The position numbers were made by a program, and so were the translations under genes. DNA of 41,306 nt from CANHEE01 sp043777755. GTDB taxonomy: Bacteria > Bacteroidota > Bacteroidia > Chitinophagales > Saprospiraceae. The notes under the pieces were generated by a model that saw only the letters and a program-made list of their open reading frames with translations, made no database searches and was not told the DNA's origin. Every line of letters starts with the position of its first letter. Position 1 is the stretch's first letter. Positions 22,435-31,465 of the stretch are shown piece after piece. The stretch covers positions 1-41,306 of the forward strand of contig JAYWHK010000321.1 of NCBI GenBank assembly GCA_043777755.1, given 5' to 3'.

Positions 22435-22465
22435 TTGAAAATATCTATTTTATATTCTATCTTTG
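22435..22465 (+). promoter_or_regulatory. Promoter of rpoBC
   Basis: TTG at 22435-22437, 20 bases, TATCTTTG at 22458-22465, an exact consensus match just 13 bases after the rplL terminator. Transcription would start near 22471. Confidence 0.8.
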
Positions 22466-22470
22466 CGACC

Positions 22471-22842
22471 AAATCATGCAGATTTATACAATAAATTCCT
22501 TATATCAAGCATAAGGCTTAGTAAAAAGATGAACCTTTTTACTAAGCCTATTGTTGTATATATCTCATAAGGGTAAATTTACTATTTTATAAGTGGTTTT
22601 AGCCACTCAATTCAGACAGTTTGGGAAACTATTTTGCGTATGCTTTTATTATTTTAAGTTTGTAGAAATTTGATAAATACTAAATCAAATTTTTTACAAA
22701 GTAGCAGACTTTTTTTTAATTTGTCAATAGCTACAAGCAAAAATATTTTAAATATTCAATTAAAATATTCAAGTAGGATGATTCAAGCAAATTAACTCAA
22801 ATAGCGTTCCAAAATTTTCATAGAAAAAAATAACTGAATAAT
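22471..22842 (+). promoter_or_regulatory. Long rpoB leader with strong hairpin
   Basis: About 370 untranslated bases precede rpoB. A 15-bp perfect hairpin (22514-22528/22535-22549, AGGCTTAGTAAAAAG, loop ATGAAC) without a T-run sits about 43 bases into the transcript. A smaller AGTGG/CCACT hairpin lies near 22592-22607. The rest is AT-rich with no conserved-looking short reading frame. Confidence 0.6.
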
Positions 22843-25800
22843 ATGGCAAACAGCGCAGCAATTCATTACGCTGAAAAAAGCAGAATAAATTTCGGTAAAA
22901 TTAAGTTGCCTGAAACGCAACCTGATTTATTAGAGATTCAGTTGAAGTCTTTTAAGGAATTTTTCCAATTAGAGACGACTCCTGATAATCGTAATTCCGA
23001 AGGTCTTTTTAAGTGTTTTAAAGAAAATTTTCCAATTACAGATGCTCGTAATATCTTCGTATTGGAATTTTTAGATTATTTTATTGATCCGCCTCGTTAT
23101 TCGATAGAGGAGTGTATGCACCGTGGCTTGACGTATAGCGTTCCACTGAAAGCAAAACTTCGTCTTTCTTGTAATGATGAAGAACACGTTGATTTTCAGA
23201 CAATTGTACAAGATGTTTTCTTAGGAAATATCCCGTACATGACTCCTAAAGGCACGTTTGTAATCAATGGTGCGGAGCGTGTTATCGTATCTCAGTTGCA
23301 CCGTTCTCCTGGTGTATTCTTTGGGCAGAGTGTTCACCCGAATGGTTCTAAAATCTATTCGGCTCGTGTTATTCCGTTCAAAGGTGCTTGGATGGAGTTT
23401 GCTACGGACATCAATACGGTGATGTATGCTTACATCGACCGTAAGAAAAAGTTTCCTGTAACGACGCTCCTTCGTGCGATTGGATTTGATTCAGATCGTG
23501 ATATTTTGAATATTTTTGACCTTGCAGATGAGGTGAAAAACAACCGTGAGGAATTACAAAAAAATATTGGTCGTAGTTTAGCTGCACGTGTTCTTCGTTC
23601 TTGGACAGAAGATTTCGTCGATGAAGATACAGGTGAAGTGGTAACAATTGAGCGTAACGAGATTATCTTGGAGCGTGATATTGAATTGACTGCTACTAAT
23701 ATTGATGATGTATTAGCGTCTGGTATGGATACTATTTCTTTGCAAAAAGAAGGTATCGAAGATGACTATACCATCATCTACAATACATTGCAAAAAGACC
23801 CTTCGAGTTCTGAACTGGAAGCGGTTCAATATATTTATCGTCAGCTGCGTGGTACAGATCCACCAGATGATGAAACTGCTCGTGGTATCATTGACAAATT
23901 GTTCTTCTCTGATAAGCGTTATAACTTAGGTGATGTTGGTCGTTATAAAATCAACCGTAAGTTGCAAGGCAATGAAAGCGAAGAAACAATGGTATTAACG
24001 AAAAACGATATTATTGAAATCGTGAAATATTTGGTTCGTTTGATGAATCAAAAAGCCGAAATTGATGATATTGACCACTTATCGAATCGTCGTATTCGTA
24101 CAGTTGGTGAGCAATTGTTTGCTCAGTTTGGTGTAGGTTTGGCTCGTATGGCTCGTACTATTCGTGAGCGTATGAATGTTCGTGACAACGAAGTATTTAC
24201 TCCAACTGACTTGATTAATGCTCGTACATTGTCTTCTGTAATCAACTCGTTCTTTGGAACAAGCCAGTTGTCACAATTCTTAGACCAAACGAACCCATTG
24301 TCAGAGATTACGCACAAACGTCGTATTTCTGCCTTAGGACCAGGAGGTTTGAGTCGTGAACGTGCAGGTTTTGAGGTTCGTGACGTACACTATTCGCACT
24401 ATGGTCGTTTGTGTACAATTGAAACACCAGAAGGACCTAACATTGGTTTGATTTCTACACTTTGTGTACACGCAAAAATCAATAAAATGGGCTTTTTGGA
24501 AACACCTTACCGTAGCGTTGTGAATGGTAAAGTGGATTTGACAGAAGCTGGTGTTGGTTATTTGTCAGCGGAAGGTGAAGATTTAAAGAGAATCGCACAA
24601 GCAAATACAATTCTCAATGAAGATGGTACATTCTTAGACAAAGACCGTATCAAATCTCGTGAAACAGGTGAATTTCCAGTATTGACTTCTGATGAATTAG
24701 AGTTGATGGACGTCGCTCCGAACCAAATTGTAGGTGTTTCTGCGTCATTGATTCCATTCTTGGAAAATGATGATGCGAACCGTGCCTTGATGGGATCGAA
24801 TATGCAACGTCAAGCTGTTCCATTGTTACGTCCACGTTCTCCGATTGTGGGAACTGGTTTGGAAGGTAGAGTAGCACGTGACTCTCGAATGTTGATCAAT
24901 GCAGAAGGTGAAGGTGTGGTAGAATACGTTGATGCTAACCAAGTTATCATCCGTTATGACCGTACTGAAGAAGATAAATTAGTATCGTTTGAAGACAACT
25001 TAAAAACGTACAATTTGACGAAGTTTATGCGTACCAACCAAGGTACTTGTATTAACTTGAAGCCAATTGTTCGTAAAGGTGATAGAGTAAGCGAAGGAAC
25101 GGTACTTTCTGATGGTTATGCGACTGAAAAAGGTGAGTTGGCTCTTGGTCAAAACCTAAGAGTGGCATTCATGCCTTGGAAAGGATACAACTTTGAAGAT
25201 GCCATCGTTATGTCAGAGCGTGTTGTTCAAGAAGATATTTTTACTTCTTTGCACATCGAAACTTTTGACTTAGATGTTCGTGATACCAAATTAGGTGAAG
25301 AAGAATTGACCAACGATATTCCTAACGTTTCGGAAGAAGCGACCAAGGATTTGGACGAAAACGGTATGATTCGCATTGGTGCATGGGTAAAAGAAGGTGA
25401 TATTTTGATTGGTAAGATTACGCCAAAAGGAGAGTCTGACCCAACTCCAGAGGAAAAATTATTGCGTGCCATCTTTGGTGACAAAGCAGGTGACGTAAAA
25501 GATGCTTCTTTGAAAGTACCACCATCAATGACAGGTATCGTAATTGATACACAGTTGTTTGCTCGTGCGAAAAAAGACAAGAATCAAAAAGACAAAGAAA
25601 AGATTCAAATTGACAAATTAGATAGCCAACACGAGATTGCTTTGAACGAGTTGAAAACAATCTTAGTGGATAAATTGGCGGTTTTGGTTCGTGAAAAAAT
25701 CTCTGCTGGTGTAAAATCTATTTACAATGAAGTATTGATTCCAAAAGGCGTTAAATTCATTCCGCAGGTGTTGCGTGAAACAGAATACGTGTCAGTAGAT

Positions 25801-26670
25801 TATTACAATTGGACTGACGATTCACATACTAATGCTTTGATTGCCAGATTGTTACACAATTATAGCATCAAGGTAAATGAAGAAGTTGGTCGTTACAAAC
25901 GTGAGAAATTTAACATTTCAATCGGTGATGAATTACCAGCGGGCGTATTGAAGTTGGCAAAAGTTTATATTGCTAAAAAACGTAAATTGCGTGTAGGTGA
26001 TAAGTTGGCGGGTCGTCACGGTAACAAGGGTATTGTATCTCGTATTGAGCGTGTAGAAAATATGCCATTCTTACCAGATGGAACTCCAGTGGACATCGTA
26101 TTGAATCCATTGGGTGTACCTTCTCGTATGAACTTGGGACAAATCTTTGAAACGGTTCTTGGTTGGGCTGGTGAAAAGTTAGGTTTGAAGTTTGCTACGC
26201 CAATTTTTGATGGTGCAAAACGTGAAGAAATCGAAGCATACATTGATACTGCGGGATTACCTCAATATGGTCAGGCTTATTTGCAAGACGGCGAAACGGG
26301 TGACCGTTTCCACCAACAAGCAACGGTAGGTGTGATTTATATGTTGAAACTTTCTCACATGGTAGATGACAAGATGCACGCCCGTTCTATCGGACCTTAC
26401 TCATTGATTACGCAGCAGCCTTTGGGTGGTAAAGCACAATTCGGTGGTCAGCGTTTTGGTGAAATGGAGGTTTGGGCATTGGAAGCATTCGGTGCATCAA
26501 ACATTTTGCAAGAATTATTGACCATCAAATCAGATGACATCGTAGGTCGTGCTAAGGCTTACGAAGCCATCGTAAAAGGTGATAATTTACCAGAACCAAA
26601 CATTCCTGAATCATTTAATGTATTGGTACACGAACTTCGTGGATTGGCATTAGATGTGAAGTTTGATTAA
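22843..26670 (+). CDS. rpoB: DNA-directed RNA polymerase subunit beta
   Basis: The protein has 1275 residues, normal for Bacteroidota and shorter than in E. coli. It contains the rifampicin pocket (residues about 472-500: SQLSQFLDQTNPLSE, then THKRRISALGPGGL) with D481, H491 and S496 at the positions of E. coli D516, H526 and S531, all sensitive-type. The fork loop, flap and C-terminal GGKAQFGGQRFGEMEVWALE clamp segment are intact. It pairs with beta' to form the catalytic core. It is followed by a 93-base spacer with a hairpin, then rpoC. Confidence 0.99.
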   Translation: MANSAAIHYAEKSRINFGKIKLPETQPDLLEIQLKSFKEFFQLETTPDNRNSEGLFKCFKENFPITDARNIFVLEFLDYFIDPPRYSIEECMHRGLTYSVPLKAKLRLSCNDEEHVDFQTIVQDVFLGNIPYMTPKGTFVINGAERVIVSQLHRSPGVFFGQSVHPNGSKIYSARVIPFKGAWMEFATDINTVMYAYIDRKKKFPVTTLLRAIGFDSDRDILNIFDLADEVKNNREELQKNIGRSLAARVLRSWTEDFVDEDTGEVVTIERNEIILERDIELTATNIDDVLASGMDTISLQKEGIEDDYTIIYNTLQKDPSSSELEAVQYIYRQLRGTDPPDDETARGIIDKLFFSDKRYNLGDVGRYKINRKLQGNESEETMVLTKNDIIEIVKYLVRLMNQKAEIDDIDHLSNRRIRTVGEQLFAQFGVGLARMARTIRERMNVRDNEVFTPTDLINARTLSSVINSFFGTSQLSQFLDQTNPLSEITHKRRISALGPGGLSRERAGFEVRDVHYSHYGRLCTIETPEGPNIGLISTLCVHAKINKMGFLETPYRSVVNGKVDLTEAGVGYLSAEGEDLKRIAQANTILNEDGTFLDKDRIKSRETGEFPVLTSDELELMDVAPNQIVGVSASLIPFLENDDANRALMGSNMQRQAVPLLRPRSPIVGTGLEGRVARDSRMLINAEGEGVVEYVDANQVIIRYDRTEEDKLVSFEDNLKTYNLTKFMRTNQGTCINLKPIVRKGDRVSEGTVLSDGYATEKGELALGQNLRVAFMPWKGYNFEDAIVMSERVVQEDIFTSLHIETFDLDVRDTKLGEEELTNDIPNVSEEATKDLDENGMIRIGAWVKEGDILIGKITPKGESDPTPEEKLLRAIFGDKAGDVKDASLKVPPSMTGIVIDTQLFARAKKDKNQKDKEKIQIDKLDSQHEIALNELKTILVDKLAVLVREKISAGVKSIYNEVLIPKGVKFIPQVLRETEYVSVDYYNWTDDSHTNALIARLLHNYSIKVNEEVGRYKREKFNISIGDELPAGVLKLAKVYIAKKRKLRVGDKLAGRHGNKGIVSRIERVENMPFLPDGTPVDIVLNPLGVPSRMNLGQIFETVLGWAGEKLGLKFATPIFDGAKREEIEAYIDTAGLPQYGQAYLQDGETGDRFHQQATVGVIYMLKLSHMVDDKMHARSIGPYSLITQQPLGGKAQFGGQRFGEMEVWALEAFGASNILQELLTIKSDDIVGRAKAYEAIVKGDNLPEPNIPESFNVLVHELRGLALDVKFD

Positions 26671-26700
26671 AAAAACACTTTAAACCTAATATAAATACTT

Positions 26701-26739
26701 TCCGAAGGAAAAAATATTTGCTAAATATATTCCTTCGGA
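26701..26739 (+). promoter_or_regulatory. Hairpin in the rpoB-rpoC spacer
   Basis: TCCGAAGGAA (26701-26710) and TTCCTTCGGA (26730-26739) are exact complements, with an AT-rich inner part. Next comes a purine-rich GGGAGG a few bases before the rpoC ATG, unusual for this phylum. It is probably an mRNA processing, stability or translation element. Confidence 0.55.
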
Positions 26740-26763
26740 GGGATTTAGGGAGGATTTGTCGTT

Positions 26764-29700
26764 ATGTCATTAAATAAGAAAGTAACAAATTTAACAACAC
26801 AAAATTTCGAGAGTATCTCTATCAGTTTAGCATCACCAGATGCTATATTGGAGCGTTCGTATGGTGAGGTGTTAAAGCCAGAAACCATCAACTATCGATC
26901 ATATAAGCCAGAGCGTGACGGTCTTTTCTGTGAGCGTATTTTTGGTCCTGTCAAGGATTACGAATGTTATTGCGGAAAATACAAGCGTATTCGCTATAAA
27001 GGCATCGTATGTGACCGTTGTGGTGTGGAAGTGACGGAGAAAAAAGTTCGTCGTGAACGCATGGGTCACATCAAATTGGTTGTACCTGTTGTACACATTT
27101 GGTTTTTCAAGTCTTTGCCTAATAAGATTGGTTATTTGCTTGGAATGTCTTCTAAGAAATTAGAGAGCATTGTATATTATGAGCGTTATGTTGTAGTTCA
27201 GCCTGGTATCATGTCTGAAAAGCAAAATGCTTATGACCTTTTGACCGAGGAAGAATATTTGGACATCATCGAGTCATTGCCAAAAGAAAACCAAACCTTG
27301 GAAGATACGCATCCTGACAAATTCGTTTGTAAAATGGGTGCAGAAGCGGTTCGTGATTTGTTGATGCGTTTGGACTTAGACAATATGTCTTATGCTTTGC
27401 GTAATCAAGCTGCGAACGAAACTTCTCAGCAACGTAAGAGCGAAGCTCTTAAGCGTTTGCGTGTTGTGGAGGCTTTCCGTGATGCTCAGACTCGTATGGA
27501 AAACAAGCCAGAATGGATGATTATCCAGTACTTGCCAGTTATTCCACCAGAGTTGCGTCCGTTAGTTCCATTAGATGGTGGTCGTTTTGCAAGTTCTGAT
27601 TTGAATGATCTTTATCGCCGTGTGATTATACGTAACAACCGTTTGAAGCGTTTGTTGGAAATCAAAGCACCAGAGGTAATTTTGCGTAATGAAAAGCGTA
27701 TGTTGCAAGAAGCTGTTGATAGCTTGTTTGACAACTCTCGTAAATCCAATGCTGTAAAGGCAGAAGGTGGTCGTGCGCTCAAGTCATTAAGTGATATTTT
27801 GAAAGGAAAACAAGGTCGTTTCCGTCAAAACCTCTTGGGTAAGCGTGTGGATTATTCTGGTCGTTCAGTTATCGTTGTAGGTCCTACACTCAAAATGCAC
27901 GAGTGTGGTTTGCCAAAAGCGATGGCGGCAGAATTGTTCAAACCATTCGTAATCAGAAAGTTAATTGAAAGAGGTATCGTAAAAACAGTGAAGTCTGCTA
28001 AGAAATTGGTAGATAGAAAAGACCCTGTTATTTGGGAAATCCTTGAAAATATATTGAAAGGGCATCCTGTGATGCTTAACCGTGCACCAACGCTTCACCG
28101 TTTGTCAATTCAGGCTTTCCAGCCAAGATTGATTGAAGGAAAAGCAATCCAATTGCACCCATTGGTAACTTCGGCATTCAACGCCGATTTCGATGGTGAC
28201 CAAATGGCGGTACACGTTCCGTTGAGTCAAGCAGCGATTTTGGAAGCACAAGTATTGATGCTTTCTGCACACAATATGTTGAACCCGCAAGATGGTTCGC
28301 CTATTACTGTACCTTCTCAGGACATGGTTTTGGGTCTTTACTACATTACAAAAGAGCGTCGCTCAGAAGGTGACATCAAAGTGCGTGGTGAAGGCAATAG
28401 ATTCTATTCGCCAGAGGAAGTAATTATTGCTTACAATGAAGATCGTATTGACCTTCATGCGGTGATAAAAGTAAAATTACCAAATGTAGAAGACGAAGCA
28501 ACGGGCAAAGTTGGTCCAGCTTTGTTTGAAACAACAGTTGGTCGTGTTCTCTTTAATCAAGTTGTACCAAGTACTGTTCCTTTTATCAATAAATTATTGA
28601 CAAAAAAGAACTTAAAAGGTATTATTGGTGATGTGATTCGTCGTACAGGTTTTGCTGTAGCAGCTGAGTTTTTGGACAATATGAAAGATTTGGGTTATAT
28701 GATGGCTTTCAAAGGAGGTTTGTCGTTTAACTTAGGTGATTTGATTGAACCAACGATTAAGCAAAAAACATTGACAACGGCACAAGAGCGTGTAGATGAA
28801 GTTTGGGAAAACTATAATGCTGGTTTGATTACAAATAATGAGCGTTATAACCAAATCATTGACCACTGGACTTTTGCGGATAACCGTATTACGGATACGT
28901 TGATGAAAGAATTGGCGAAGCACAAGCAAGGTTTCAACTCTGTATATATGATGTTGGACTCAGGCGCACGTGGTTCTAAGCAACAAATCAAGCAGTTGTG
29001 TGGTCTTCGTGGATTGATGGCAAAGCCTAAAAAATCTGCGGATAGTGGTCCTGCGATTATCGAAAACCCAATCCTTTCCAACTTCTCGGACGGACTATCG
29101 GTATTAGAGTTCTTTATCTCTACGCACGGTGCTCGTAAGGGTTTGGCGGATACGGCTTTGAAAACGGCAGATGCTGGTTACTTGACCCGTCGTTTGGTGG
29201 ACGTTGCACAAGACGTTGTAATTATTGAAGAAGACTGTAGTACATTGCGTGGTATCGAAACTTCAGCGTTGAAAGATGGTGATAAAATCATCGAACAACT
29301 CTCTACTCGTATCATTGGTCGTTACACTTTATATGATGTTTACCATATTGATAAAGACGATGATTTGATTTTGGCAGCAGGCGAATACATCAATGAAAAA
29401 ACAGCAGCATACATAGAAAAGATTGGTATTGAAACGGTTACGATTCGTTCTGTATTGACTTGTGAAACAAAACGTGGTGTTTGTACCAAATGTTATGGTA
29501 AAAACTTGCCTTCGGGTCGTGTTTGTGAGCAAGGTGACGCAGTAGGTATCATTGCGGCACAATCAATCGGTGAGCCTGGTACACAGCTTACGCTTCGTAC
29601 CTTCCACACGGGTGGTTCGGTTGTTAGTGCAAACCAAGAAAATACCTTGAAAGCGGCATTTACAGGTCGTGTTGAATTTGATGGTGTTCGTACTGTACCA

Positions 29701-31122
29701 GGAAAAGACGACGATGGCAATGACATCGAAGTTGTACTTTCTCGTACAGGTGAAATTCGTATCATTGAGCCAAAAGGTAAAAAAGTTTTGACTACCGCCT
29801 ATATCAATTATGGTGCATCTTTGAAAATCAAAGAAGGTCAAGAACTTACCAAAGGTGATGTGATTTGCGAATGGGATCCATTTAATGCGGTTATCGTAAG
29901 TGAATTTAACGGAAAGGCAGAGTTTGATGGTATCGAAGAAGGTGTTACCTTCCGTGTAGAACGTGATGACCAAACAGGTTATGCTGAAAAAGTAATTATT
30001 GAAAGTAAGAACCGTCGTAAAGTTCCTGTCATTAACATCACAGCACCAAGCGGCGAAGTATTGCGTTCTTATACACTTCCAGTAGGAGCATATATCTCTA
30101 TTGAAGACAATGCAGACATCAAAACAGGTCAGAAAATCGTAAAGATTCCTCGTAAATTGGGCAAAATCCAAGATATTACGGGTGGTCTTCCACGTGTAAC
30201 TGAATTGTTTGAAGCACGTATGCCAAGTAACCCAGCTGTAGTAGCAGAAATTGACGGTGTAATTACTTTTGGAGCAATCAAACGTGGTAATCGTGAATCA
30301 ACGATTATTTCAAAAGATGGTTTCAAAACGAAGTACTTAGTACCATTGTCAAAGTTCATGTTGGTACAAGACGGTGACTTTGTTCGTGCAGGAACACCTT
30401 TGACAGATGGTGCAATTTCTCCTTTGGATATTTTGAACATCAGAGGTCCATTTGCAGTACAATACCACTTGGTGAACGGTGTACAAGAAGTATATCGCTC
30501 GCAAGGTATCGCCATCAATGACAAGCACATTGAGGTAATTGTACGTCAGATGATGCGTCGTGTTGAAATCTTAGACCCAGGAGATACGTCATTCTTACAA
30601 GGCGAAGCGATTGAGCGTTATGAGTTTTTGGAGCAAAACGATTGGATTTTTGACAAAAAATTCGTGACAGATTCAGGAGAAAGTTCTCGTTTGAAACCAG
30701 GTCAATTGGCAACGTTGCGTCAAGTACGTGAGGAAAACTCATTCTTGAAGCGTAATGACAAAAAATTGGTTCAGTTCCGTGATGCTATTCCAGCAACGTC
30801 GCAGCCAATGTTACAAGGTATTACTCGTTCATCATTGGGTACAGAAAGCTGGATTTCAGCGGCATCGTTCCAAGAAACAACGAAAGTATTGAGTACAGCT
30901 GCTATCAACGCTGCCAAAGATGGTTTGAAAGGTTTGAAAGAGAACGTAATCATAGGTAAGCGTATTCCAGCAGGTACAGGTATGCGTAAATATCAAAAAT
31001 TATTCGTAACAGCCAACGAAAATCCGGGTGATTTTGAAGTTTCAGAAGAATACCGCAGCATGACGGAAGGTATGTATGGCGATGATTTGGATATTGCCAA
31101 TATGAATATTGAAAAAGTATAA
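26764..31122 (+). CDS. rpoC: DNA-directed RNA polymerase subunit beta'
   Basis: The protein has 1452 residues. The N-terminal zinc site is C68, C70, C83, C86 (CYCG, then CDRC). The catalytic loop NADFDGDQM holds the three magnesium-binding Asp at 475, 477 and 479. The second zinc site (CETKRGVCTKCYG and a later CEQ) and the trigger loop region (IGEPGTQLTLRTFHTGG) are intact. The acidic tail ends DDLDIANMNIEKV. The last ~45 bases, the 3' flank and the terminator recur at 34032-34162, downstream of an inserted gene pair. Confidence 0.99.
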   Translation: MSLNKKVTNLTTQNFESISISLASPDAILERSYGEVLKPETINYRSYKPERDGLFCERIFGPVKDYECYCGKYKRIRYKGIVCDRCGVEVTEKKVRRERMGHIKLVVPVVHIWFFKSLPNKIGYLLGMSSKKLESIVYYERYVVVQPGIMSEKQNAYDLLTEEEYLDIIESLPKENQTLEDTHPDKFVCKMGAEAVRDLLMRLDLDNMSYALRNQAANETSQQRKSEALKRLRVVEAFRDAQTRMENKPEWMIIQYLPVIPPELRPLVPLDGGRFASSDLNDLYRRVIIRNNRLKRLLEIKAPEVILRNEKRMLQEAVDSLFDNSRKSNAVKAEGGRALKSLSDILKGKQGRFRQNLLGKRVDYSGRSVIVVGPTLKMHECGLPKAMAAELFKPFVIRKLIERGIVKTVKSAKKLVDRKDPVIWEILENILKGHPVMLNRAPTLHRLSIQAFQPRLIEGKAIQLHPLVTSAFNADFDGDQMAVHVPLSQAAILEAQVLMLSAHNMLNPQDGSPITVPSQDMVLGLYYITKERRSEGDIKVRGEGNRFYSPEEVIIAYNEDRIDLHAVIKVKLPNVEDEATGKVGPALFETTVGRVLFNQVVPSTVPFINKLLTKKNLKGIIGDVIRRTGFAVAAEFLDNMKDLGYMMAFKGGLSFNLGDLIEPTIKQKTLTTAQERVDEVWENYNAGLITNNERYNQIIDHWTFADNRITDTLMKELAKHKQGFNSVYMMLDSGARGSKQQIKQLCGLRGLMAKPKKSADSGPAIIENPILSNFSDGLSVLEFFISTHGARKGLADTALKTADAGYLTRRLVDVAQDVVIIEEDCSTLRGIETSALKDGDKIIEQLSTRIIGRYTLYDVYHIDKDDDLILAAGEYINEKTAAYIEKIGIETVTIRSVLTCETKRGVCTKCYGKNLPSGRVCEQGDAVGIIAAQSIGEPGTQLTLRTFHTGGSVVSANQENTLKAAFTGRVEFDGVRTVPGKDDDGNDIEVVLSRTGEIRIIEPKGKKVLTTAYINYGASLKIKEGQELTKGDVICEWDPFNAVIVSEFNGKAEFDGIEEGVTFRVERDDQTGYAEKVIIESKNRRKVPVINITAPSGEVLRSYTLPVGAYISIEDNADIKTGQKIVKIPRKLGKIQDITGGLPRVTELFEARMPSNPAVVAEIDGVITFGAIKRGNRESTIISKDGFKTKYLVPLSKFMLVQDGDFVRAGTPLTDGAISPLDILNIRGPFAVQYHLVNGVQEVYRSQGIAINDKHIEVIVRQMMRRVEILDPGDTSFLQGEAIERYEFLEQNDWIFDKKFVTDSGESSRLKPGQLATLRQVREENSFLKRNDKKLVQFRDAIPATSQPMLQGITRSSLGTESWISAASFQETTKVLSTAAINAAKDGLKGLKENVIIGKRIPAGTGMRKYQKLFVTANENPGDFEVSEEYRSMTEGMYGDDLDIANMNIEKV

Positions 31123-31206
31123 AATTAGGTATTGGATATTTGCCTACGGTGATATTTGATATTCTGAATAAGACAAAAGCCTCGAGTGAAAACTCGAGGC
31201 TTTTTT
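31076..31206 (+). repeat. rpoC 3'-end direct repeat, copy 1 (native)
   Basis: This comprises the last codons of rpoC, its stop, about 50 bases of flank and the terminator. It is nearly identical to 34032-34162. By eye the only differences are one base next to the stop (GTATAA versus GTGTAA), a small indel and substitutions near 31172, and one base in the terminator arm. Confidence 0.92.
31175..31206 (+). terminator. rpoC terminator (copy 1)
   Basis: AAAAGCCTCGAG/CTCGAGGCTTTT, 12 bp perfect, loop TGAAAA, then T's. Two further copies lie at 34130-34161 and 34900-34931. Confidence 0.92.
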
Positions 31207-31257
31207 ATTTGAAGGTACTGTGCTTTTTTTATACTTAAAATACTACAATTATTGGAA

Positions 31258-31311
31258 TAGTGTTGATTTTCATACTATTTTTCACTAAAAATAGTATGAA
31301 AATCAACACTA
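31258..31311. repeat. 25-bp perfect inverted repeat with 4-base loop
   Basis: 31258-31282 and 31287-31311 are exact reverse complements (outer part TAGTGTTGATTTTCATACTA), loop CACT. It lies between the rpoC terminator and the promoter of the inserted operon, about 30 bases before its -33 box. There is no T-run, so it is not a standard terminator. The 31207-31401 gap holds this and the promoter only. Confidence 0.85.
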
Positions 31312-31340
31312 TAAATCGTTAAAATAATGCAACAAAAATT

Positions 31341-31370
31341 TTGGTATGTCACAAAATATGCCTATCTTTG
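31341..31370 (+). promoter_or_regulatory. Promoter of the inserted T9SS-OMP gene pair
   Basis: TTG at 31341-31343, 19 bases, TATCTTTG at 31363-31370. The predicted start near 31376 puts the ATG at 31402, in front of the repeat tract, as the first start codon in the message. Confidence 0.85.
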
Positions 31371-31405
31371 TACTTTACTTTTTTTAACTAAAATTACAAT
31401 CATGC

Positions 31406-31445
31406 ACACAACACAACACAACACAACACAACACAACACAACACA
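31406..31445 (+). repeat. (ACACA)8 pentanucleotide tract, probable phase-variation switch
   Basis: Eight exact ACACA units directly follow an ATG at 31402. In the present state that ATG reads 15 codons and stops at 31447-31449. One unit more, or two fewer, would put it in frame with KLYLCLMVILFLFNSPKLFA and the whole downstream protein. Confidence 0.88.
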
Positions 31446-31465
31446 CTAAGCTATACCTTTGCTTA

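Noticed and set aside
24241..24345. Rifampicin-resistance substitutions in rpoB
   Set aside because: The residues equivalent to D516, H526 and S531 of E. coli are all the sensitive type.
29563..30171. Leftward 202-codon reading frame inside rpoC
   Set aside because: It is fully antisense to the conserved rpoC coding region and its composition (Phe, Cys, Asn-rich) is typical of a shadow frame.
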